This document shows, in pieces, positions 47,435 through 56,141 of a stretch of DNA of 64,000 nucleotides (its first letter is position 1; each line of letters opens with the position of its first letter). Source of the DNA: Cohnella pontilimi (GTDB lineage: Bacteria; Bacillota; Bacilli; Paenibacillales; Paenibacillaceae); assembly GCF_005049045.1 (NCBI RefSeq), contig NZ_SUPK01000002.1, positions 124,001 to 188,000 on the forward strand, written 5' to 3'. The notes under the pieces are model-generated. The model was not told the DNA's origin, did not search any database, and saw only the letters and a program-made list of their open reading frames with translations. The translations under genes and the position numbers were made by a program.

Positions 47435-47491
47435 AAAGAAAAACGCGCCCGCATGCAATCGACGGAAAGCCGTCGCTCACGCAGAGCGCGT
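47435..47491 (-). terminator. Terminator after rpmF
   Basis: On the minus strand ACGCGCTC pairs with GGGCGCGT, closing an inner GACGG/CCGTC stem, followed by TTTTTC. It insulates the fap operon from yceD-rpmF. Confidence 0.75.
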
Positions 47492-47499
47492 CTGTTATC

Positions 47500-47673
47500 T
47501 TATTGCTTGATGATTTCTTTCGATTTGTATGTGCCGCATACGGTGCAAACGCGGTGCGCCAGCTTCAGCTCGCCGCATTGATCGCATTTCACCATGCCCG
47601 GAACGACCAATTTGAAATGCGTCCGACGCTTGTTTTTGCGGGCTTTCGATGTTTTTCCAAAAGGAACTGCCAT
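47500..47673 (-). CDS. rpmF: 50S ribosomal protein L32
   Basis: 57-residue protein beginning [19 protein letters not shown], with two zinc-binding pairs CDQC and CTVC (Cys30/33 and 43/46). This is the zinc-containing form. The ATG is preceded by GGAGGTGGG. It is 56 bases downstream of yceD, the usual pair. Confidence 0.97.
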   Translation of the reverse strand: MAVPFGKTSKARKNKRRTHFKLVVPGMVKCDQCGELKLAHRVCTVCGTYKSKEIIKQ

Positions 47674-47729
47674 GTTCCCACCTCCTTATCAAAATACGAA
47701 TGCCGCCGAGGCTTGAGGCCGGCTGCGGA

Positions 47730-48242
47730 TCACTCGGGCTTGAACAAGTCCTGGAGCGCTGCAAACCGGGGGTCGATCCGATCCGTCTTGCAGTTGCAGG
47801 CCTGTTCGTTCCGGTTCGTTCCGCACTCCGGGCACAATCCTTTGCAGTCTTGGCTGCAAAGCGGCGCGAGAGGCAGATGAACCAACAGCTCTTCTTCCAA
47901 AAAAGGGCGCAAGTCAATGCGCTCTCCGGTCACCGGAACGAAATCCGTGTCTTCGTCCGGCTCGGGATCCGAATCTTTCATCACTTGGAACAGTTCCTCG
48001 AACGGTATCTCGAAAGCTTCATCGATCGGAGCCAGGCAACGGGAGCACAGCAGACGAAGTCTGCAGGACAGCTCGCCGGTGATGCTGATTCTTTTCTGTG
48101 AAGCTTGAGCGGTTAACCGGTATTCCAACGGAGTGAGCGGTATGACATCCCGCACATCGCGGAAACGCTCCGTCAAATCGATGGAACCTTGGAACTCCAC
48201 CGGCTGCTGCCGGGATAAAAGCTCTTGGACATGAAGAATCAA
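47730..48242 (-). CDS. YceD family (DUF177) protein, YlbN type
   Basis: 170-residue protein co-encoded with rpmF in most bacteria; in plants and Escherichia coli homologues are tied to 23S rRNA metabolism. It has conserved CSRC (about residue 80) and a C-terminal cysteine cluster CSQDCKGLCPECG. The start is taken at the TTG seven bases after GGAG (reading ILHVQELLSRQ); no ATG is available near the family N-terminus. Confidence 0.85.
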   Translation of the reverse strand: MILHVQELLSRQQPVEFQGSIDLTERFRDVRDVIPLTPLEYRLTAQASQKRISITGELSCRLRLLCSRCLAPIDEAFEIPFEELFQVMKDSDPEPDEDTDFVPVTGERIDLRPFLEEELLVHLPLAPLCSQDCKGLCPECGTNRNEQACNCKTDRIDPRFAALQDLFKPE

Positions 48243-48269
48243 AGGGATCACTCCAAACAAACAAAGATT

Positions 48270-48299
48270 ATTATATCGGTGCGGCGCCGCATTTGTCAA
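48270..48299 (-). promoter_or_regulatory. Sigma-A promoter of yceD-rpmF
   Basis: Consensus TTGACA and TATAAT separated by 18 bases, about 30 bases before the yceD start. Confidence 0.85.
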
Positions 48300-48357
48300 C
48301 GTTCGATAGGTTTCAAGTTGTCCGGTGGTTGAAACATTTTCCGACGTTCCATGGTCA

Positions 48358-48366
48358 TGATATACT
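48358..48366 (+). promoter_or_regulatory. Extended -10 promoter of tmcAL
   Basis: TGATATACT (TGn-TATACT) lies 31 bases before the tmcAL ATG; a weak -35 TTTCCG is 17 bases before the -10. Confidence 0.5.
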
Positions 48367-48396
48367 TTTGCCCAACAAATGCAAAGGGGACTGGCC

Positions 48397-49632
48397 ATGC
48401 GCACGGTCGGCGTCATTGTCGAATATAACCCGCTCCACAACGGTCATCTCTATCATTTACAGCAATCCAAAAAAATAACGGGCGCAGACGCGGCGGTCGC
48501 GGTGATGAGCGGCCATTTTCTCCAGCGCGGCGAGCCGGCGCTCGCCGACAAATGGGCCCGCGCCGAAATGGCGCTCCGTGCCGGCTGCGACCTCGTGCTG
48601 GAGCTGCCGGTGGCCTATAGCGCACAGGCCGCGCAATGGTTCGCCTACGGCGCGGTTGCCGTACTGGACGCCACAGGTGTGGTAGACACCCTCTGCTTCG
48701 GCAGCGAAAGCGGCGATTTGCAGGCGCTCGACTCCGCGGCGGAGGCGCTGACGGACGAGCCCGGCGAGCTCGCGGAACGATTGTCCGCGCTGCTGAAGGA
48801 AGGGCGGCCGTATCCGGCGGCCTATACGGCGGCAGCCCAACAATTGCTGGCCGCGCGGGGACGCGCGGAGCTGGCTTTCGCGCTGGAGCAGCCCAACCAT
48901 ACGCTCGGCCTCCATTATTTGATCGCGCTCCGGCAGCTCGGAAGCCGCATCGCTCCTTTCACGATCCGGCGGGAGAAATCCGGTTATGCGCAATCGGACA
49001 TTACGGATGCGGCGATCGCGAGCGCAACCGCCCTTCGCCGTCTGCTCACGGTGTCCGGCTCGTGGGAGGAGCTTGCGCCTTATGTACCGGCGACCACCTT
49101 GGCGATTTTGGTACGCGAAGCTCAGGCCGGCCGTGCTCCGGTAGATTGGGAATCGTTTGCCCGGCCGCTGTTTCATGAGCTGCTTCGCTCCGATGCCGCC
49201 GAGCTCTCGACGTTTGCTGAAGTGACCGAAGGGCTGGAGCATCGCATTCGGCGCATTTTCGAGGATTTAGGCGATTTCAAGGTCGGCGCCCTGTTGGACC
49301 GCTTAAAAACGAAACGCTACACCCGGACGAAACTGCAGCGCACGCTGCTCCGTATTTTGCTTGGCCACCGCAAACAGCAGCTTACCCCGGAAAAACTGGC
49401 TTCCGGCGTCGAATATATCCGCGTACTCGGTTTTACCCCAAAAGGAAGAGAACTGCTTCACCTTATGCGTCAGTCCGCGTCCGTACCGGTCATTACATCG
49501 GCCGCCCGCGGCCATTGGGCGTTCCTCGAGCTGGACGCACGCGCCTCGGCCATTTACGCGCTCGCCTTCCGCCATCCCGATCCCGCGGCTGCATTGCGGG
49601 ATTACAAGCAGCCGCCCGTCATGATTCTGTAG
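48397..49632 (+). CDS. tmcAL: tRNA(Met) cytidine acetate ligase TmcAL (YlbM)
   Basis: 411-residue enzyme that makes N4-acetylcytidine at the wobble position of elongator tRNA-Met using acetate and ATP. The HIGH-like nucleotidyltransferase motif EYNPLHNGHLYHL lies near the N-terminus (about 9-21) and MSGHFLQRGEPALADKW follows. The start is at MRTVGVIVEYNP after AAGGGGA, six codons inside the longest frame. Divergent from yceD. Confidence 0.95.
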   Translation: MRTVGVIVEYNPLHNGHLYHLQQSKKITGADAAVAVMSGHFLQRGEPALADKWARAEMALRAGCDLVLELPVAYSAQAAQWFAYGAVAVLDATGVVDTLCFGSESGDLQALDSAAEALTDEPGELAERLSALLKEGRPYPAAYTAAAQQLLAARGRAELAFALEQPNHTLGLHYLIALRQLGSRIAPFTIRREKSGYAQSDITDAAIASATALRRLLTVSGSWEELAPYVPATTLAILVREAQAGRAPVDWESFARPLFHELLRSDAAELSTFAEVTEGLEHRIRRIFEDLGDFKVGALLDRLKTKRYTRTKLQRTLLRILLGHRKQQLTPEKLASGVEYIRVLGFTPKGRELLHLMRQSASVPVITSAARGHWAFLELDARASAIYALAFRHPDPAAALRDYKQPPVMIL

Positions 49633-49650
49633 GTCGTGTTGGACAAGATG

Positions 49651-49679
49651 GTCTATCCCCCCGACGCCTAGCGTACATT
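49651..49679 (+). promoter_or_regulatory. Possible sigma-E-like promoter of ylbJ
   Basis: GTCTAT and CGTACATT separated by 15 bases resemble the mother-cell sigma-E pattern. Bacillus ylbJ is sigma-E dependent; the match here is partial. Confidence 0.3.
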
Positions 49680-49712
49680 TGGTAGGGAGTCCAAGCAAGG
49701 GGGAGCCGCAGC

Positions 49713-50975
49713 ATGTCGGAACGTATTCACCGCAAGTGGCCGGTTCTGGTGTCCGTCGCGCTCGGCGGCGCGGCGCTGCTTGTCGTGATCGGCATCGTCA
49801 GATCGCCTGGAGAAGCGTTCCGGGCTTCTTTATCCGGGCTGCAAATATGGTGGGAGCAAGTGTTTCCCGGGCTCGTGCCTCCGCTCATTCTCGCCGAACT
49901 GCTGGCCGCCTCCGGCCTGCTTCACGCATTTTCCTCATGGGCAGAACCGCTAACGCGGGCTTTTTTTCGTCTGCCCGGAGCGGCGGGCTGGGCCGTCGCT
50001 TTCGGCTGGGCCGCCGGCGTTCCCGCCGGGGCCAAGGAAGCCGCGCGGCTGCGCGAAGCCGGCCTGACCCGGGACGAAGACACGGATACCCTCCTGCTCG
50101 TCTCCCATGTCCCCAACCCTTTTCTCGTTGTCGTCATTGTCGGCAGCGGTTTTTTACACGCTCCGGCGCTCGGCTGGGCCGTCGCAGCCGGCTTGTGGCT
50201 GTCAGCCGTCGCAACGGGCATCATCTGGTCTCGTGTCGCCAAATCTTCGTCCGGATCAGCGGAAATTGTGCCGGCGCCGAGCAACGAATCCCGCTCCATG
50301 CCTCTTCCGAGAAAAATGCTGCATGCCGCGATCGAAGCGAGGAAGGCGGACGGCAGGCCGCTTGGCCGTCAGCTGGCCGATGCGGTAACGAACGCGGTCG
50401 CAACGCTGATGACCGTCGGGGGGCTGATGATGATGACTTCCGTCATTCTTCGACTGCTGCAGCTGGCATTGCCCGGAATCGATGCGTGGCTGACCATTCC
50501 CGGTTTATATGAGATGCATCTGGGCGCCTATGCGAGCGGCCGGTCTCCTCTGTTCGAGACCGCTCCCGCCCAGGCGGCCGCCCTGTTAGCCGCAGTATTG
50601 GCTTGGACGGGCTGGAGCGGGTTGCTTCAGGCGCGAGCGGCCTTCGGAACGGCCGGAACGTTCCCTTGGGCGCGTCTCATCGCCGGCAAACTTCTTCACG
50701 CGGCCTTGGCCCTGGCCGTCACCTTTCCGATCGCCCATATGATGGCGGCGGCCGATCCTTCCGGTTTTTCCGGCTCGCCGCCATTTTTGCCGGACAGCTG
50801 GTTCGCCTCCGCCGGCGTGACCGCAGCCGAAGATCCCGCTTGGGCGGGCTGGCGGCAGTGGCTTCAGATTTGGCTGGCCGGCCTGAGCAGCTTGGCCGTA
50901 TTCTTGTTCCTCGCGCTGCTGGCGATGATGATTCGGCCCAAGCCACCCCAATCGAAACCGCCGTCAGACAATTAA
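49713..50975 (+). CDS. ylbJ: Sporulation integral membrane protein YlbJ
   Basis: 420-residue polytopic protein with about eight hydrophobic segments and two nucleoside-transporter gate-like regions (GAAGWAVAFGWAAGVPAGAKEAARL; GGLMMMTSVILRLLQL). In Bacillus it is required for spore cortex formation. ATG start after GGGGGAG. It follows tmcAL on the same strand, as in Bacillus. Confidence 0.92.
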   Translation: MSERIHRKWPVLVSVALGGAALLVVIGIVRSPGEAFRASLSGLQIWWEQVFPGLVPPLILAELLAASGLLHAFSSWAEPLTRAFFRLPGAAGWAVAFGWAAGVPAGAKEAARLREAGLTRDEDTDTLLLVSHVPNPFLVVVIVGSGFLHAPALGWAVAAGLWLSAVATGIIWSRVAKSSSGSAEIVPAPSNESRSMPLPRKMLHAAIEARKADGRPLGRQLADAVTNAVATLMTVGGLMMMTSVILRLLQLALPGIDAWLTIPGLYEMHLGAYASGRSPLFETAPAQAAALLAAVLAWTGWSGLLQARAAFGTAGTFPWARLIAGKLLHAALALAVTFPIAHMMAAADPSGFSGSPPFLPDSWFASAGVTAAEDPAWAGWRQWLQIWLAGLSSLAVFLFLALLAMMIRPKPPQSKPPSDN

Positions 50976-51069
50976 AACGTCAACACAGCGGCTAAAGACC
51001 TCCTCCATTTGTTCTTGTTTGCGTACCCGGCCGCTGTAACGCTCCCTCTCCGATTCCCCGCTGCCCGAC

Positions 51070-51102
51070 AAAACACAAAAAGCCCCGATCCTGTCAGGGC
51101 TT
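51070..51102 (-). terminator. Terminator after coaD
   Basis: On the minus strand AAGCCC, TGACAGGATC, GGGGCT are followed by TTTTTG; the same hairpin lies at the convergent end of ylbJ. Confidence 0.75.
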
Positions 51103-51119
51103 CTCATGGAACCAAACCG

Positions 51120-52255
<1,136 letters not shown>

Positions 52256-52431
52256 TCATTCATCCCCTGGCTGTGTTCCTTATGATAGCACCTGATTAAC
52301 TGGTGTTATGTTACCACAATCCGGAATCTTGCAAAAGCGGCATGTCCGACAGGCTTCCCGAGTGCGCGACGGCTTAGGCGAAAATTTTTCCCCGCGTGCG
52401 TATATTTTCCGTTCGTTAAGTACACCATGAT

Positions 52432-52509
52432 AGTACCGGTACCGAGAGGTGCCGGGGACAACCGCGGAGAAGACTTACGTTTCCCCATAAGCTCTTCGTC
52501 CGGTTTCTC
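52432..52509 (+). ncRNA. Candidate structured RNA of unknown class
   Basis: Read on the plus strand, CCGGTACC and GGTGCCGG form an 8-bp stem with a GAGA (GNRA) loop. Next GGAC and GTCC enclose a bulged stem GAAGACTTA / TAAGCTCTTC. A terminator follows within 15 bases. No promoter was identified, and the class is not recognised; the piece AACCGCGG recalls a T-box core, but the UGG needed for tRNA pairing is missing. Confidence 0.45.
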
Positions 52510-52521
52510 CTCTCCCATGAA

Positions 52522-52555
52522 GACCCTCGTCGTGAGACGGGGGTCGACTTTTTTT
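52522..52555 (+). terminator. Terminator of the candidate RNA
   Basis: GACCCTCGTC, GTGA, GACGGGGGTC is followed by GA and seven T. Confidence 0.85.
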
Positions 52556-52627
52556 GCCGGAAACGATCTCATATGTATCACAAAAAAAAGAGGCCACGAT
52601 AACGTGACCCCAAGGAGGCAAAAGGTT

Positions 52628-52693
52628 ATGAAGAAAAGCTGCAAACAATCGCTTGCGCCGTTCTCTACACTCTATGATACACGTTTCGTATAG
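52628..52693 (+). CDS. 21-residue open frame with strong ribosome site
   Basis: ATG preceded by AAGGAGG at nine bases; the product begins MKKSCKQSLAPF and ends at TAG. A small hairpin (CACG-ATAA-CGTG) lies just before the ribosome site. It could be a leader peptide or a real small protein; no homologue is recognised. Confidence 0.35.
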   Translation: MKKSCKQSLAPFSTLYDTRFV

Positions 52694-52821
52694 ATATTCA
52701 TTAGGCGATTGGTGGCTCCACCGGAACTGATCATACATAGAAGGCAAGTCTAGGAAGCAAAATAAGCAGCGCCATCGTCGGGATCGCGATGAGCCAATCA
52801 GCTTTACAGGAGGTTTTGGAT

Positions 52822-52941
52822 ATGTCGGAACGTCCGGAAATTCCGCAGCCCGAAAATCCCGAAATCGAACAGCAAAATTATCCCGAGTTCGAACAGTCGA
52901 CCGAACATCCACAGGGAGACGACACACGCGTCGCAAAATAA
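52822..52941 (+). CDS. Small acidic Pro/Glu-rich protein, 39 residues
   Basis: ATG eight bases after AGGAGG, followed by a strong terminator, so this is a complete transcription unit end. The product begins MSERPEIPQPENPEIEQQ and is rich in Pro-Glu pairs with a PExPxxE-like repetition; it is strongly acidic and has no hydrophobic segment. Function unknown; the neighbouring SASP gene makes a sporulation link possible. Confidence 0.65.
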   Translation: MSERPEIPQPENPEIEQQNYPEFEQSTEHPQGDDTRVAK

Positions 52942-52946
52942 CACCA

Positions 52947-52986
52947 AAATCCTCGCCGACCGTTAGGTCAGCGGGGATTGTTTTTT
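52947..52986 (+). terminator. Terminator after the acidic small gene
   Basis: AATCCTCGCCGACC, GTTA, GGTCAGCGGGGATT is followed by G and six T. Confidence 0.9.
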
Positions 52987-53078
52987 CGGCAGCAAAATGG
53001 ACAAGTAAATTCGCAAGGCTTGGTATAAGAGGAAAGTACCGGAAGCAAGATAGAAGCAAATCACGGAGGTGTATTTCA

Positions 53079-53288
53079 ATGCCAAGCAGACGACGGCTTG
53101 TCCCCCAAGCGCAGCAAGCACTGGACCAGCTCAAATACGAGGTGGCCGGCCAGCTCGGAATCCAATTGCCGCGCGACGGTTACTACGGCTATTTGATGAC
53201 CCGCGATGCCGGCGCGATCGGCGGGAATATGGTTCGCCGCATGATCATGATGGCGGAGCAGCAGCTGGCATCCCGGGGACAGATTTAG
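53079..53288 (+). CDS. Alpha/beta-type small acid-soluble spore protein
   Basis: 69-residue DNA-binding spore protein. It has both family signatures: LKYEVAGQLGI with the germination-protease cleavage region, and GYLMTRDAGAIGGNMVRRMI. It coats and protects DNA in the spore core. ATG start after CGGAGGTG. Flanked by terminators, so monocistronic; no clean sigma-G promoter was identified. Confidence 0.93.
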   Translation: MPSRRRLVPQAQQALDQLKYEVAGQLGIQLPRDGYYGYLMTRDAGAIGGNMVRRMIMMAEQQLASRGQI

Positions 53289-53308
53289 AGCAGCGCCATC
53301 CCGCTCCT

Positions 53309-53331
53309 TAAGCACCTTCGGGTGCTTTTTC
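53309..53331 (+). terminator. Terminator after the SASP gene
   Basis: AAGCACC, TTC, GGGTGCTT followed by TTT. Confidence 0.85.
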
Positions 53332-53335
53332 TATT

Positions 53336-53464
53336 GTGCAAACATTGGAAGCGTCCCTCACGCAAACGGACGACACACAGCAGCACAGAATCGACCGGCT
53401 TGAAGATCAAATCATGCTGCTGGAATGGGTGCTCAACGAGCCGGCCGGCAAGTATCACTCCTGA
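53336..53464 (+). CDS. Possible 42-residue hypothetical protein
   Basis: A GTG-initiated frame whose product contains an amphipathic stretch HRIDRLEDQIMLLEWVLN and codon use like its neighbours. No ribosome site is visible and it starts right after the SASP terminator; its end overlaps the convergent TatD gene by ten bases. It may be a relic or a real small gene. Confidence 0.3.
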   Translation: MQTLEASLTQTDDTQQHRIDRLEDQIMLLEWVLNEPAGKYHS

Positions 53465-54267
53465 AGTCGCCCGCCCTGTTCCAGAAATCCGTAGAATTCT
53501 TGAGTGTTCGTCGCCGCGATATTCCGCACAGTGTCGACGTCAAGCGAGCGCAACAGAGCGATTTCACGAACGGAGTCGATCACCATCGAAGGTTCCGTGA
53601 GCTTTCCGGTAAAAGGTCCTTCAAAAGGCCACGGTCCATCCGTCTCCACCATGAGCAAATCCAGCGGATACGTACGGGCAAGATGCCGGGTTTCCTCGTC
53701 ATACAACACTTCCGGCGTCACCGAGATCATGTACCGGTTATCTATCAAGCGCTCCACCGTTTGCGGGCTTCCTTTGAACCAGTGAAAGTGTGCCCGGCGA
53801 ATGCGGTATTTTTGCAGTAAATCCATTACGGTGTCCGTATCTTCATACACCGCGTGCAGCGCCAACGGGCGGTCCAGTTCCGCCGCCAACCGTACAAATC
53901 GCTCAAACTGCGTCATATACGGCGCCGTGTCGAACGGACGCCCCGCCGCTTCCGCTTCTTTACGAAGAAAATACGGCAGCCCCACTTCTCCGATCGCGAA
54001 TGTTTCGTGCCTCGGCCGCTCGGCGATCCAGCGGCACAAGCTGTCCAGAGCCGCGCCCTCCAACGGCGGCTGCTCGGGATGATGCCCATACGCGGGAATC
54101 ACCCGGCCAGGATACGTGCGGGCGAGCCGCAGGTTCTCTTCGCAGGAAGCCCGGTCCATCGACACGGACAGGACACCCTCCACCCCGCTTCGAAAAGCCG
54201 CGTCCAGCATAACGGTGCGCTCCGCCGGCTTGTACTGGTCCAAATGAATATGCGCGTCAAATGGCAT
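53455..54267 (-). CDS. TatD-family metal-dependent hydrolase
   Basis: 270-residue TIM-barrel amidohydrolase-like protein. Metal ligands typical of TatD are visible: HxH at His6/His8, Glu94 (GEVGL), His138 (LALHAV), His162 and Asp210 (VETDGP). Last gene of the TPP-riboswitch operon, overlapping thiZ by 11 bases. TatD proteins are usually nucleases, but the location suggests action on a thiamine precursor; the substrate is inferred, not shown. Confidence 0.85.
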   Translation of the reverse strand: MPFDAHIHLDQYKPAERTVMLDAAFRSGVEGVLSVSMDRASCEENLRLARTYPGRVIPAYGHHPEQPPLEGAALDSLCRWIAERPRHETFAIGEVGLPYFLRKEAEAAGRPFDTAPYMTQFERFVRLAAELDRPLALHAVYEDTDTVMDLLQKYRIRRAHFHWFKGSPQTVERLIDNRYMISVTPEVLYDEETRHLARTYPLDLLMVETDGPWPFEGPFTGKLTEPSMVIDSVREIALLRSLDVDTVRNIAATNTQEFYGFLEQGGRLQE

Positions 54268-55033
54268 CGGAATCTCCGTCCCCTTCTCCGAGCAAGGCCA
54301 AAATATCCCGCTTCAGCGCCGTGAACGCCGGCAGCGTCCAAACATCCGCGCGCCGGGGCCGCTCGAACGGAACCGTGATTTCCCTCAGCACCCGGGCCGG
54401 AGCGGGGGACAACACGTAAATCCGGTCGGACAGCGTCAGCGCTTCTTCAATGCTGTGGGTGACGAACAGCACGGAACGGCGCTGATCTTCCCACAGCTTC
54501 AGCAGCCACCGCTGCATCTCCGTCCGCGTCAGCGCATCGAGCGCCGCGAACGGCTCGTCCAGGCACATCACATCGCGCGGCATAAGCAGCGCCCGCAAAA
54601 ACGAAATACGCTGTTGCATGCCCCCGGACAGCACGTGCGGATATTCTCCCGCCACGGAATCCAGCTCGATGCGGCGGAGCCAATCCTCCGCGCTCGCCCG
54701 CGCCTCGCCCCTCGCAGCACCGGCGATTTCGAGAGCGGACACAATGTTGTCCCGGACCGTCATCCACGGAAACAGCGACGCTTGCTGCGGCATATAGCTG
54801 ATCAGCCCGCGCACGCCGGTGACGTCGCGGCCGCCGATGAGCACTTGTCCTCGATCCGGCGTCTCCACGCCTCCGATCAGCCGGAACATCGTCGATTTGC
54901 CGCTGCCCGACGGCCCGATCAGCGTTACAAATTCCCCTTCGCCCACACTGATCGTAATATCATCCAATACGGAGAACGTTTTTTTGTCCCGCACGTAGCT
55001 TTTGGAAATGTTCCGCAATTCCAGTTTGCTCAT
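54257..55033 (-). CDS. thiZ: ABC transporter ATP-binding protein ThiZ
   Basis: 258-residue NitT/TauT-type ATPase. Walker A GPSGSGKST at about 40-48, Q-loop YMPQQ, signature LSGGMQQR, Walker B MCLDEPFAALDALTR, H-loop VTHSIEEA. It energises uptake of the pyrimidine precursor delivered by ThiY. It overlaps thiX by four bases and tatD by 11. Confidence 0.92.
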   Translation of the reverse strand: MSKLELRNISKSYVRDKKTFSVLDDITISVGEGEFVTLIGPSGSGKSTMFRLIGGVETPDRGQVLIGGRDVTGVRGLISYMPQQASLFPWMTVRDNIVSALEIAGAARGEARASAEDWLRRIELDSVAGEYPHVLSGGMQQRISFLRALLMPRDVMCLDEPFAALDALTRTEMQRWLLKLWEDQRRSVLFVTHSIEEALTLSDRIYVLSPAPARVLREITVPFERPRRADVWTLPAFTALKRDILALLGEGDGDSDAI

Positions 55034-55815
55034 TTCGCGTCACCTGCCCGTCCTGCCCGGGATCGAGGACGCCAATAGACGATCCGCCGTTCCAGCAGCG
55101 CCGCCAAGCCGTATAACGCGAGACTCAGCGTCACGATGCAAATTACGGCCCCGAACACCGCGGTAATGTCGTAGCCTTTAAATTTTATAATGAGATAATA
55201 GCCGATCCCCTTGTCGGCGCCGAGCCACTCCGCCCACATCGCCGTGGACACGCTGTAGGTCACCGCAATCTTCAATCCCGATACCAAAAACGGCAGCGAA
55301 GCCGGAAGCTCCAGCCGGCGCAAAATATCCCATTTTGTCGAGCCGATCATCTCCAAGTACTCCCGCAAATGCGGCTCTGTGCGTCCCAGCCCGGCCAACA
55401 TCGACCACGCCACCGGAAAAAAGCAGACCAGCGTCAGCAAAATGAGCTTGGGCGTCAGGCCGAATCCGAACCAAATCATCAGCAGCGGCCCGAGGGCGAT
55501 GATCGGCACATTTTGGAAAGCGATAATAAAAGGTGAGACGGCCGAACGAACCAGCGGCATCAGATGCAGCACCACGGCTACGGCGATTCCCGTTGCCACG
55601 CCGAGCGCGAGTCCCGACAACACCAGCCGCAAAGTGGCGGCTAAGTGACGGCTCCATGCCGGGGCGTCCTCAGCCAGGTGGACGGCAATTTTCGCCGGAC
55701 TCGGCAAAATCCAGGGGTCGATCTTGAAGATACTGCAGCTGAGTTGCCAAAGCGCGACGAATGCAACGAAAGAGACGGCGGGCGGCCACACCCGCCGCCA
55801 AACGTTATTTCCCAT
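55030..55815 (-). CDS. thiX: ABC transporter permease ThiX
   Basis: 261-residue permease with about six transmembrane helices and the EAA-like loop YLEMIGSTKWDILRRLELP that contacts the ATPase. The start is the ATG overlapping the end of the upstream thiamine-binding gene by 11 bases, with GGAG ten bases before it; a longer frame extends 17 codons but lacks a site. Confidence 0.9.
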   Translation of the reverse strand: MGNNVWRRVWPPAVSFVAFVALWQLSCSIFKIDPWILPSPAKIAVHLAEDAPAWSRHLAATLRLVLSGLALGVATGIAVAVVLHLMPLVRSAVSPFIIAFQNVPIIALGPLLMIWFGFGLTPKLILLTLVCFFPVAWSMLAGLGRTEPHLREYLEMIGSTKWDILRRLELPASLPFLVSGLKIAVTYSVSTAMWAEWLGADKGIGYYLIIKFKGYDITAVFGAVICIVTLSLALYGLAALLERRIVYWRPRSRAGRAGDAK

Positions 55816-56104
55816 CGGGATATTTCTCCAGCAGGCGTTCGATCGATGCATTCGGCCCGCCCACAAGCAGCTTCACCTGCGATATAACAGACGGGCATCC
55901 CATCTCGAACATCGCTTCGTTCATGCGCTTCAGAACGGCGAGCAGCTCGTCGAACTCGCCTTCCATCGTCGTCTCTAACGGTCCCACGAGGTAGTTCACG
56001 CCGGACTCCTTGATGATCGCAATCGCGCGGTCCACATAAGGGATCACGTCTTCCCCGCCGTTCGTTTTCGGAATGATTTGTACGCTGAGCAGCGCCTTTG
56101 CCAT
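55805..56104 (-). CDS. MTH1187/YkoF-like thiamine-binding protein
   Basis: 99-residue ferredoxin-like protein of the DUF77 family (ALLSVQIIPKTNGGEDVIPYVDRA; VGPLETTMEGEFDELL). Family members bind thiamine or its hydroxymethylpyrimidine part in the cytoplasm. The start is the second ATG (MAKALL), nine bases after GGGG; the first ATG abuts that site. Between thiY and thiX in the operon. Confidence 0.87.
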   Translation of the reverse strand: MAKALLSVQIIPKTNGGEDVIPYVDRAIAIIKESGVNYLVGPLETTMEGEFDELLAVLKRMNEAMFEMGCPSVISQVKLLVGGPNASIERLLEKYPDGK

Positions 56105-56141
56105 GTTTGGCATCCCCTTTCACCGGACGAGCCGGAACCCG

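Larger units (their letters stand above)
52256..52821. other. 566-bp gap between rsmD and the acidic small gene
   Basis: Contains a structured region with a plus-strand terminator (about 52432-52555), a 21-codon open frame with a strong ribosome site (52628-52693) and a foldable leader (52700-52800). A minus-strand frame 52306-52518 (about 70 codons) has a weak ribosome site and codes nothing recognisable. Confidence 0.6.

Noticed and set aside
52432-52509. T-box riboswitch
   Set aside because: There is an AACCGCGG stretch, but the UGGN that pairs with the tRNA acceptor end, a specifier loop and a downstream aminoacyl or amino-acid gene are missing.
52306-52518. Possible 70-codon minus-strand gene upstream of rsmD
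   Set aside because: Weak ribosome site hidden in the terminator hairpin and no recognisable product; the plus-strand RNA structure explains the conservation-like features better. Not fully excluded.
52475-53134. 219-codon minus-strand open frame
   Set aside because: Runs through two terminators, the acidic small gene and the start of the SASP gene; no ribosome site and no motif.
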